This document shows positions 27,201-33,600 of a stretch of 64,000 bases of DNA, piece by piece. The notes below the pieces were generated by a model that was not told the DNA's origin, ran no database searches, and was given only the letters and a program-made list of their open reading frames with translations. The DNA is from Helicoverpa zea (Eukaryota; Arthropoda; Insecta; Lepidoptera; Noctuidae): NCBI RefSeq assembly GCF_022581195.2, contig NC_061474.1:4402001-4466000 (forward strand), in the 5' to 3' direction. The stretch's first letter is position 1. Every line of letters starts with the position of its first letter. The translations under genes were made by a program, and so were the position numbers.

Positions 27201-29216
27201 GGATGTGGAGTAGTTGTTCGCTTTGTTTTGTGATTTTGAAGTAATAGGTTTAGGTTTAGTGTTGGTTAATATTTATGTTATATTAATGGTAGAGAATCTT
27301 AGAGCTTCATTTTTACGTGGTCGGATGAGCTATATTATTATTTGGTATAATTAACCTCAATTCTGGCATGTTGGATATAAAATAATAGCTACATATGAAT
27401 CGATCTAATTGAACCCATTAACAATAAGTACCCAGAACTAGAAGGTATTCGTGAGTCAGAGAAATTACATTACTTATTTGAGTTTTACCTAAATTGTTAT
27501 GAAGTTTCCATAAATGTATAACGATTTCTCACTTACCTAAAACGGAAAACTATTTACCTGTTAATAGGTAACAGTTGTTTCATTACCAATATTTATTTAA
27601 GTCCTACAAAAATACTTAGTAATTCGGCAAACATCCTACTTAATAATGCATAACGATGCTAATATGTTGATACCTATTTCGTTTCTTTGGTATGCCTATA
27701 TTGCACCTAATTAGACACCACATTTTATTTCGCACTTCTTTTTTAGTCTTACGAAAATGCTTAATAAGTAATTCGACATACATCCTACAGAATACTGCAT
27801 AACGATGCCAATATTTCTATATTTAGTTACCTTGGTATTCTTTTAATGGACCACAATCAATAAGAGAATATTTAAAAATATAACGCGCGATTTATATCAT
27901 GTCCGCCTTAGGCTAATATCAGGGTTTCTCTTTATATAATCAGGATCTTTCTCGTCATCTCATTTGCCTTCTCATCATCTAACAACATTTTACAAATATC
28001 AACCTTTCAATCTTACCCGATGGAGCTGAGTATCAGTGTAGTGTCTATCTGACCTCAACCCAGTTAACTGGGCAACAAATTATCCCTCTTTTGTGGGAAA
28101 TCATCATATGACGCTGTGGGTGCAGTGGGATTGAGTTTCAGAATACTTTCTTTTCTTTTACAGAGTAAAACCCACCTCTGTTTATTCTGGAGCCCTTTGT
28201 ATCTTTTACGTATTCAAACGATCCTATAGACCCAACACATTACCCTTTAGTTTCTTGCTTCATACACCTTCAAAAGTATATCTAAAATTGTTATCTTCTT
28301 CAGCAGGTGCGCCAAGCGGTCCTCCGGTGGTCCGCTGCCAGCTTCGCAAACACAAGCCGAACCGCAAGCCTCGGACGCCGTTCACCACGCAACAACTCCT
28401 GGCTTTGGAGAAGAAGTTCAGAGACAAGCAGTATCTGAGCATCGCGGAGAGAGCCGAGTTCTCTTCTTCGCTTAGACTTACTGAAACACAGGTACCTATG
28501 TTGTTAAAATGCTTACTGATATTATAAGAAGGACGCTAACAGCCATTTAACGCTGGCGGTTTTTGACACTTTAAGCAAAACCGAGCGAATATACGCAAGA
28601 CATTTCGGGAAGCTTGCGTGACGCTCGGTTAAGCTTTTGAATGTCATTTTTCGCACCAATTGTTTGCATAGAAACGCATAGGAAATCTGCTAGTGTGAAA
28701 TACTGTTATTATGTAATGATGTTCAAAATTCATGGCAAAACAGCTGAAACGAGTTGGATGATTTGATGTAAAGATAGGTTAGTTATCATGATCGCTACAT
28801 ATAATTAGCAATTTTCCGAAAACTGGTTAAACTGCCAGATCTCGTACAATCATCAAAACACAAACATAATGTTAAGAACTTATGAATTTAGTCAGTTGCT
28901 AACCAGAGCTGTTAACATATTTTAACGAATAAAAAGCAGCTGTTACAACAAAATAATTTTATTCCAGGTAAAAATATGGTTCCAAAATCGTCGAGCAAAA
29001 GCGAAAAGATTGCAAGAGGCCGAGATAGAAAAACTAAGACTATCCGCCCGGCCTCTCCTGCCTCCCTCCTTCGCGCTATTCGGAGGTGGTGGGGCGCCCC
29101 CACTCTTCGCAGCCATGGCAGCCGCCTCCAGACCTCAGCTGAGCTTCCTCGGAGGTCCTCCGAGCCACCAGCACGCGATAAACATGAATATACTGAATTC
29201 TCTACAGCCACATTGA
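5839..29216 (+). CDS. Dr: Drop/muscle segment homeobox (Msx-class homeodomain transcription factor), complete, 3 coding exons
   Basis: The join 5839-6232, 28304-28491, 28968-29216 gives 831 nt, or 276 residues plus TGA. Residues 23-29 (FSVDSLL) form an eh1-type Groucho-binding motif. Residues about 50-85 are strongly acidic. An FPWM tetrapeptide lies at 116-119. The homeodomain spans 151-210: it begins [20 protein letters not shown], has the Msx-type [20 protein letters not shown], and ends with recognition helix [16 protein letters not shown] carrying N51. Intron phases are 1 and 0 and all splice sites are GT-AG; intron 2 cuts the homeodomain between positions 44 and 45. The first in-frame ATG after the upstream stops is at 5839. 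Msh/Msx proteins are nuclear DNA-binding repressors that pattern dorsal neuroectoderm and muscle precursors in flies. The family is certain; the Dr orthologue name rests on the msh-like SSLRLTETQ sequence. Confidence 0.95.
6233..7447. other. Dr intron 1, 5' segment, no feature seen
   Basis: This AT-rich intron sequence includes a 149-codon open stretch at 6382-6831 that starts with TTG, matches no known family and has AT-driven composition. I treat it as chance. Poly-T and GTAAGTA motifs are frequent. Confidence 0.5.
7448..7515 (+). mobile_element. Helitron-like element fragment
   Basis: It contains GGTTTCACCC, a short hairpin (AAAAGTTCCC / GGGAACTTTT, 7464-7488) and a CCGGATAAAAA block. These match the interior of the common moth repeat whose ends are seen at 3259 and 827. 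It is truncated on both sides. Confidence 0.4.
8000..8160 (+). mobile_element. RTE-type LINE 3' end with (GAT)n tail
   Basis: The frame beginning near 8003 reads [11 protein letters not shown], and after a frameshift another frame reads [20 protein letters not shown] and ends QWTAIG-stop at 8135-8140. This is the terminal motif of moth RTE-like reverse transcriptase proteins. A (GAT)n run at about 8138-8158 is the 3' tail. It is a 5'-truncated dead copy with a frameshift, inserted in the Dr orientation. Confidence 0.75.
8626..8732 (+). mobile_element. SINE fragment (3' half, internally deleted)
   Basis: CGGGTTGCCCGCGTAACTG, then GTTGAGGAGGTCAGATAGGC, and later GAAGCCGACGTCAACC match the 3' half of the full SINE at 13875-14258, with a deletion of the region before the GAAGCCGAC block. 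It has no tRNA head. Confidence 0.6.
9238..9329 (-). mobile_element. LINE 3' end fragment
   Basis: On the minus strand it reads GGGGGAGGCCTTGGTCCAGC followed by AGTGGACGTC. This is the nucleotide pattern of the [12 protein letters not shown] C-terminus of moth RTE-like elements. It is short and degraded. Confidence 0.45.
9481..9745 (+). mobile_element. Helitron-like element, 5' part
   Basis: It begins ACATATAATAAATCTGTAAA, has a TCTG/TATG tetranucleotide tract at 9603-9656, and continues with GAACTACTGGACGGATTTCA and ATAGGCTATAATTTATC, all familiar blocks of the moth Helitron-like family. The 122-bp tandem array follows directly, so the array may be internal to the element. No clear 3' terminus was found. 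Confidence 0.45.
9746..10280 (+). repeat. Tandem array of a 122-bp unit
   Basis: The landmark CCTGATG recurs at 9769, 9891, 10013, 10135 and 10257, exactly 122 bp apart each time, giving about 4.5 copies. The middle copies share the blocks GACGTTTTAGCAAAAGT and GATAAGCACTCTCT, and the first copy is the most diverged. Minus-strand open frames at 9742-9930 and 10069-10338 are read-through of the repeat, not genes. Confidence 0.85.
10379..10625 (-). repeat. Dispersed repeat, second copy at 59436-59700
   Basis: The reverse complement matches 59436-59700 through blocks such as GAGGATACC, GATTACGCGCTCCCTGTGG, AGCAGGGCT and GGAGATGGGGGACAGTATAC. It is GC-rich compared with its surroundings. The length and the neighbouring SINE and 400-bp repeats suggest a retrotransposon piece, but no protein motif was recognised. 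Confidence 0.6.
10657..11056 (-). mobile_element. tRNA-derived SINE, minus copy
   Basis: On the minus strand it starts AAGTCGTGGTGGTTTAGTGG (A-box region), has a decayed B box (GTCTTTGATTCCTGG), and runs colinearly with the copy at 13875-14258 to the AAAGGCTC block and an imperfect ATT/GTT-type tail at about 10657-10680. The sequence is more diverged than the 14-kb copy, so it is an older insertion. Confidence 0.75.
11340..11421 (+). mobile_element. Helitron-like element, 3' end only
   Basis: It ends GAAGTCGCGGGCAGAAGCTAG followed by T, which is the CTAG terminus of the family, preceded by a decayed body (ACTTTATCCGCGTAC). The 5' part is missing. Confidence 0.5.
11494..11556 (-). mobile_element. 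SINE fragment
   Basis: GCCTTTTCCCAACTATGTTG and CCAGTCTAACCGGATGCAAC are the reverse complement of the 3' region of the local SINE type (compare GGTTAGGCTGGAAGCCGACC and GATTGGGAAAAAGGCTC at 14206-14250). Confidence 0.5.
11557..12466. other. Dr intron 1, no feature seen
   Basis: This is AT-rich sequence without recognised repeats or coding potential. GTAGGTA/TACCTAC motifs, common in moth DNA, recur. Confidence 0.4.
12467..12590 (+). mobile_element. Helitron-like element fragment
   Basis: GTGGTTTCACCCGCTTCC, then ATATAGCCTTCTTTGATAAATG and GAAAGAAAATTTCAAATCGG follow the order of the interior of the moth Helitron-like family. A short ACCCT repeat at about 12488-12505 lies inside. Both ends are missing. 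Confidence 0.45.
12598..12730 (-). repeat. Dispersed repeat (GAGGGAGTGTCAGACT family)
   Basis: The minus strand reads GAGGGAGTGTCAGACTCTTACTGACTAAAA and then a GGGCCGCGGTAACTC block. The same order is found on the plus strand at 62905-63030 and 63810-63990. The family looks like a short interspersed element or transposon end; its class is unknown to me. Confidence 0.6.
13340..13394. repeat. Perfect 24-bp hairpin
   Basis: Arms 13340-13363 and 13371-13394 are exact reverse complements around a 7-nt loop. Perfect pairing over 24 bp suggests a recent inverted duplication or a palindromic element end rather than an old RNA gene. Confidence 0.8.
13875..14258 (+). mobile_element. tRNA-derived SINE, full-length, with target-site duplication
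   Basis: The head carries a pol III A box (TGGCCTAGTGG, about 13892) and B box (GGTTCGATCCC, about 13929). The body ends with AAAAAGGCTCGG and a short GATGATG tail. The flanks 13859-13874 and 14259-14274 are a 16-bp near-identical duplication (14 of 16 match, core ACATGCTACC), which defines the insertion exactly. It is 384 bp and has the same orientation as Dr. The A and B boxes belong to the SINE; this is not a functional tRNA gene. Confidence 0.88.
14715..14822 (-). repeat. Dispersed repeat fragment (GAGGGAGTGTCAGACT family)
   Basis: The minus strand reads GTGAGGGAGTGCCGGACAC, then TAAAACCCACC and a CTTTATGTACTC block. These match the order of the copy at 63810-63990 with many substitutions. 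Confidence 0.5.
14823..17883. other. Dr intron 1, transposon-poor segment
   Basis: No gene was found. ATCGAT occurs at 17150, 17673 and 17700, with other homeodomain-type ATTA sites around 17640-17715, so the 17.57-17.72 kb part may be regulatory. Short open frames at 14660-15003 run through repeat remnants. Confidence 0.4.
17884..18047 (+). mobile_element. LINE 3' end (RTE-like) with GAT tail
   Basis: AAACGATGGATAGATTATGT encodes KRWIDYV, followed by GGAAAGAATGTTAC (GKNVT), GATGACGGCAC and, at the end, CCAAATAAAATGGGATAAGG with AGATGATGATGATGA. This is the usual 3' end of a moth LINE. The frame is broken and only the tail survives. Confidence 0.65.
19231..19352 (+). repeat. Tandem duplication, 61-bp unit, two copies
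   Basis: TTGTAAAACA followed by TCTTAAAAATAAGTATAGCT is repeated with a 61-bp shift (landmark at 19241 and 19302). The copies have diverged by several substitutions. Confidence 0.7.
20980..21350. promoter_or_regulatory. CpG-rich intronic block, enhancer candidate
   Basis: GCGTCCGCCATGTTTCCGG, GCGAAATGTCCGCGTCGG and CGCAAAAAGCGCGCGCGG lie among ATTA-rich stretches. CpG density here is far above the intron average and no transposon signature explains it. The call is inferred from composition and from position in a long intron of a developmental regulator. Confidence 0.3.
24650..24870. promoter_or_regulatory. CpG-rich intronic block, enhancer candidate
   Basis: AAACGGCGCGCTTAATTGGC, AAAATGGCGCGCGCGGG and CCGGAGCGCCGCGGATAGG occur within 220 bp of otherwise AT-rich intron. 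No coding potential or repeat match was seen. Confidence 0.3.
26169..26281. promoter_or_regulatory. Cluster of ATCGAT sites in Dr intron 1
   Basis: Three exact ATCGAT hexamers (26169, 26256, 26276) lie within 113 bp with near matches around them. ATCGAT is the core of Cut-homeodomain/Onecut and DREF-type sites. The call is inferred from clustering alone. Confidence 0.3.
27600..27850 (+). repeat. Diverged tandem duplication, about 145-bp unit
   Basis: GTCCTACAAAAATACTTA at 27601 and GTCTTACGAAAATGCTTA at 27746 begin two parallel stretches. Both continue with ACATCCTAC, TGCATAACGATGC, AATAT and a CTTTGGTAT/CCTTGGTAT block. The copies are clearly diverged, so the duplication is old. Confidence 0.6.
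28026..28075 (-). mobile_element. SINE fragment
   Basis: TATCTGACCTCAACCCAGTT and ACTGGGCAAC are the reverse complement of the GGGTTGCCCGGGTAACTGGG to GGTCAGATAG block of the SINE at 13875-14258. Only the middle is preserved, about 230 bp before Dr exon 2. Confidence 0.55.
28301..28306 (+). promoter_or_regulatory. Dr: Tandem NAGNAG splice acceptor of Dr exon 2
   Basis: The intron ends TCTTCTTCAGCAG|GTGC. Both AG dinucleotides keep the phase-1 frame. Using 28304 gives Thr-Gly-Ala at the junction; using 28307 gives Ser-Ala and removes one residue. The affected site is about 18 residues before the homeodomain. Confidence 0.7.
28304..28491 (+). CDS. Dr: Dr coding exon 2 (homeodomain positions 1-44)
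   Basis: It encodes the linker and homeodomain residues 1-44 (28360-28491). The donor is CACAG|GTACCT in phase 0. Msx-class landmarks are [13 protein letters not shown] in the N-terminal arm and helix 1, and [18 protein letters not shown] in helix 2. Confidence 0.95.
28492..28967 (+). other. Dr intron 2
   Basis: This 476-bp phase-0 intron has GTACCT at its donor and TTATTCCAG at its acceptor. Besides the hairpin at 28564-28646 nothing else was seen. Confidence 0.85.
28564..28646. other. Pre-miRNA-like hairpin in Dr intron 2
   Basis: The segments TGACA, AAGC, AACCGAGCG and ACGCAAG on the left pair in order with CTTGCGT, CGCTCGGTT, GCTT and TGTCA on the right. That gives about 25 base pairs with small internal loops and a 13-nt terminal loop. 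The size and bulges resemble an animal miRNA precursor. A decayed palindromic transposon is the main alternative. No known miRNA was recognised. Confidence 0.35.
28968..29216 (+). CDS. Dr: Dr coding exon 3 (homeodomain 45-60 and C-terminus)
   Basis: It has 82 codons plus TGA. It starts [16 protein letters not shown] and continues [17 protein letters not shown], then a Gly/Ala/Pro-rich tail ending SLQPH. The antisense frame 28912-29424 and the plus frame 28976-29350 are shadows of this exon. Confidence 0.95.
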   Translation, partial: VKIWFQNRRAKAKRLQEAEIEKLRLSARPLLPPSFALFGGGGAPPLFAAMAAASRPQLSFLGGPPSHQHAINMNILNSLQPH

Positions 29217-29680
29217 CGAATGGATCCCGCGGCATCGCGCGAAGCGAACGATCAGCCGCCATCTTGAAACTGTGTTCGAAATTTAAATTGAAAGGGCCTA
29301 TTCTCGCAGTGTTTTGTTTATTGTTGGATATTTTCAATCGGCCATTGTAGTGGAGTCGCTTTCTTTCCCGCTCTTGCAAATTGTTTGCCTGTTTTTTATC
29401 GCTAGGTATAATTTGTATCGTCATTAACCCGGTGAAGAATTTCGCGAATTTATAACGCGTTGTAAAATGCTACTCTTACGTATAAAATACATAACCTAGC
29501 TATTTCCTACACAGTTTCTGATAATGTTATTTCTGATAGCTACGGTAGTGAGAATAAGGTCGCGGTCGGCCGCAGTCGGATCCCACCAGTGTTCAAGGAT
29601 CGAAATATGTAAAAAGTGAATCAAGGACAAAGACAATTTTCTAAAATAAAATAAATGTGTTCCAATTTCAAAACAAACTA
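29217..29680 (+). other. Dr: Dr 3' UTR
   Basis: This is transcribed non-coding sequence from the TGA to a cleavage site inferred shortly after the AATAAA motifs. It is unusually CpG-rich for a 3' UTR in this window (CCGCGGCATCGCGCGAAGCG, GGTCGCGGTCGGCCGCAG). Confidence 0.5.
29645..29655 (+). terminator. Dr: Dr polyadenylation signals
   Basis: Two overlapping AATAAA hexamers (29645-29650 and 29650-29655) are followed by a GT-rich stretch (GTGTTCC, TTGTGTGTTA). They are the first good signal after the stop codon, 430 bp downstream. Confidence 0.65.
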
Positions 29681-29692
29681 TTGTGTGTTATA

Positions 29693-30660
29693 CATAGACA
29701 TAATATTAGTAAACAGGACTGCGCATATAAACCCAAAAAACGAGCCGAGTGAAACAGTTAGTACGGAGGCTGTCTGTCCCTTTCTAATAGGGTGACTATG
29801 AGATTAAGCTATGTGAGACAAATCCGAATTTGCTAAGATTATTAAACACAGATTAGTATTGAAGTTTTAACTTACGCAGTTTGTGACCTTAAGATACTAA
29901 TAAAGGCTTTTAATAATTAGCGGAAATTAGCAGTATAAAAGCAGGAAGATTCGAAGTGAAGACTGTTTTTTTTGTATTTCTACTTCATATATAGACTGCT
30001 GAGCCATTTATGTCGCCTTTCTTCATTTTTTGGGAAGCTATAACAATAGTACAACAGTTTTAAAATCCATCACCCATATTTTGACTCGTTACAAGAATTC
30101 ATGGGCACCCTAGTTGTTTGGTTTACGAAAATGTTATTATTAGCTAACCTGTGGAACGATATATTGCAACCACCATAGGATTCACTTTTGCAAGTAGAAA
30201 CGCAACACTTTTTCACCGTTTTAATAGTTTAAATTGATTTAATACAAAAAAATATAAACAAAATTTTAAATGCTGATTACGCGCCAAGAATGTTCAGGGT
30301 TACCGCTAGAAAATAAAAAAAGCAAAATAAAAATTTATGTTGTTTATGTTTTAATAATAAATACGAATAAATTAATGCGATTGTTATTAATTTGTTGACT
30401 TACAATTGTTAAAATAAGATAAAAATATAAGTGATTCAATTGTTTTTGGGAAGACAAAACTTTTGATCACAACATTTTTTTATGCTGGCAAGGTGTTAGA
30501 AAGAGACAAACAGCCTCCGTTCGAACTATCCCTCTCGGCTCGGATTTGCCTCTGTGTATTATGCAACCAATTTAGTACCTTATTGCGTTAGAATAGAGTT
30601 TATTTTCGTAAATATATATTTTGAGCGTGCGCAATCTTGTTTAGTAATATTATATCTATG
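29693..30660. mobile_element. 968-bp non-autonomous TIR transposon with perfect 8-bp duplication
   Basis: The terminal inverted repeats 29693-29725 and 30628-30660 match at 29 of 33 positions (CATAGA ... TGCGCA). A second inverted block, 29741-29787 against 30497-30543, includes CGAGCCGAG and ACGGAGGCTGT. The flanks 29685-29692 and 30661-30668 are both GTGTTATA, an exact 8-bp target duplication, pointing to the hAT or P superfamily. It has no transposase frame. It sits about 40 bp downstream of the Dr poly(A) signals. Confidence 0.88.
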
Positions 30661-30668
30661 GTGTTATA

Positions 30669-33600
30669 CCAGATATAAGGGTTCGGACACACCATCATTA
30701 CGGAAGTTTTAGATAATAAGTCACAGTGTATTGTAAAAAGTTTTTATTCAACTGTTAAAACGAATTTGCGTGTATAACTTCTTGTAGAAAATGTTTTGAT
30801 CACTCATACATATAGGTAACTACCTACACAATATGCAAAACTCTCTATAAGTGCAATTTCTCAAAATACTAATAATTATAATACTGGATAGTAAATTGTA
30901 AATAAGTTTAAGTGTCAATTTATTTAAATGGTAAATAAGTAAGTTATCTACTGAATGTTTTTAAATCAGTTCTCGGGAAATGTTTTACTTTTAAAACTTT
31001 TCAATTAGCTTCTACACATTAAAACCAATTATTCCTATTCTAAGATAAGTGTTTTGTTACTACGTTTATAAAAACAAACTTAAAATAAATCAATTTTATC
31101 TATAGCGACATGATAGATTTTTTTACCTATTCTTTTCATCAATTTTGACATAGAACTGTCAAAGCAAGGATTGGATTGCCAGTAGTGAAAAGCATTTATT
31201 TTCATTATTAAATATTGCAACCCACACTTTCTCATACCCACACGGATGTTAACTAAAAGGTTTCTGTACTTAATAATTATGTTTAAGTAAGTTTACTGAT
31301 GTGCAAATAGTAATGTAAATAATATTTAAATAAATTATTGTATACGTAAGATCGACTACATATTATTATGTATTACTTAAGTGTATTTCTAAAGCATTAG
31401 ATTTTTTAAATGAATCACTGATCATAGATATTGTGGACATAACTTTTTTTAGAAAATTTGTTCTGGATATGGCAAACTAAAATCTTAACAATTCTGATTA
31501 TCCGAATAATGTGATAAATTCAATTCTGATTATTAGTTTAAAAAGAATTAAGAGTTGTTCTTGCTCAGTCTGTCGAATTTCTTCAATAGATGTTCAACCT
31601 TATCACAATAGTGGAAGTTTAATGTCGATTGGTAATATTTGACAGCTTTGGCTAGGTAGACCTGCTGACTTCTGATCATAAGTTATCTTCGTGAAATTAT
31701 AGACAATTTTAAATTACAACATGGCGTCTTTAATGGCGCGAAAAAAATACTTAAGTTGTCGTATCCGATATAAATCTTCTATTTTACTACTGCTAAGCCA
31801 TAGTTTTATCACCTTAAGAAGTACTTGAAAGAGTTATTTTTAATCGCTTTTGTGTCATATTAATTAAAATCGTGCTTATTTATTACTTTTTTTATTTGTT
31901 CGTTGAATTGTTATGAGCAACGGTGATAACAATAGACAATTTAAATAGAACATGGTGGTATAAAAAATTATAAGTAGAAAGGTTAATACACATAAATAAC
32001 TTAAAAAATAAATATTGAAATATGTACGATAATAAAGAGTGGACAGCTTTTTAATTTTCTATAATTTTAATTGGTGCAGTTTTTAACCTTGTTGATGACG
32101 CTGTAAGTAGGTATTCAAGTTATTAAGAAATTAATCGTTGCTCATAACAACCAGTATTGTCACTATCTTGTATAAAAATAGTAAAAGTAATAATGTTTCT
32201 GGAATAATTTCGTTCTATGTTATAATCGCCTTTAATAGATACCTACCTAAAATATGAGTGGACTATCAAACATTTGTAAATTATTGATTAAATTATAAAT
32301 TCGTTATTAGTACAATAATGCGGTTTCATTCAAAAACAATATCACGTAAGTATCTATAAAATAAATTTACAGTAATCGATATCATAACGCAATTCAATGT
32401 TCACTTTAATGAACCATTATTTAAACATTTTGAATAGAAATTTATGTACCATTATTCATAGGACGCTTAACGAATAAAACTTCATCATTAAGAAGACCAT
32501 AAACAAAACCATTTTTTAAATCATAAACAACAACACTGATAAAATACTCGTCAAATCTATCACAATTTACCATAAACAACTCGAGTCTATCCGCTCGATT
32601 GAAAGTCTATGAAGACATCGGCCATAAAGTTTATCATGGCGACCATATATGTTCTGTTATGGGGTAGGGACGCCATAACTTCCTGCTTGGGCCGCTAATT
32701 GGTGGTTTGGCTAAAAACTTGCAGCGCCATAATGAATGTTAATACTTTTAAATGTAGAGATTTGTATGCCGCATCGAAGTCTGAACGCGCAGAGGAACAT
32801 TAATTACTCATTTGTGGACTAGTTGGTGCCCGCGGGTTGGGGCATGGTTCTAGAGACAATAGCTGAGAAGATTCATATTGTTTTCAGCTACTTACCTAAA
32901 AAATATTATCACGACGAAATTGAAAACTTAGTTTTTTTGAAAATATCGTTACTTCTGTTTAAGTTTTAATAATGCAAACCCAGCTGAAGTCATGAAAACA
33001 CTTTACTTACAACGTCATGTTTTCCGAAATCAAAGAAATTTTATCTCTTATTATATTAAGTGAGTATTAAGTAATTTAGAATTGAAATAATTACGAAGAT
33101 TCTTCTAAATGCAAACCATTAATAATGCAACCTAAACTCGTCACTTATACATTTTAAGAAGAGAATCTCCATGCTACAACGCAACAATTAAACATTGTAA
33201 TGATATTTTGACAACTACGCAAGCAAACAAACAGACATCACCTTCATACTACAAAAATACATGTAAACATCAACTTAAACGCTAGCTGGTCCCCAGCAAA
33301 AAACTCCAACTCCGTGCTACGTACAAACAATTTTATTACAAGCATAATTAAATATTTTCCAAAATGGCCGTTACTGGCCGGTAATTTATTGTAATTGGCC
33401 AGTTTATTCGTAATGATGCCTCTTTACTAAGTTATAGGTTTTACATGACCAATGTAAGTTGACCGCAGTTAGTAATTTCTTTATGGTGTAAAGCATAGAT
33501 TATATAATATACTGTAAACTAAAGCGTCGATCGTCGTGTAGGTATCTTATAAGTATCATTGGGTCGTTTCATTACATTGGGTACATGTAGTTTCTGTAAA

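Larger units (their letters stand above)
18048..28025. other. Dr intron 1, 3' segment, transposon-poor
   Basis: No coding exon was recognised. CpG-rich, transcription-factor-site-rich islands lie at about 20.6-21.4 kb, 24.65-24.87 kb and 26.16-26.29 kb. Two local tandem duplications are listed separately. Reading frames here (for example 21086-21443 minus, 23715-23987 plus, 25705-25974 plus) show no domain and AT-driven composition. Confidence 0.45.

Noticed and set aside
28912..29424. 170-codon antisense frame over Dr exon 3
   Set aside because: It is a shadow of the homeodomain exon and the GC-rich 3' UTR.
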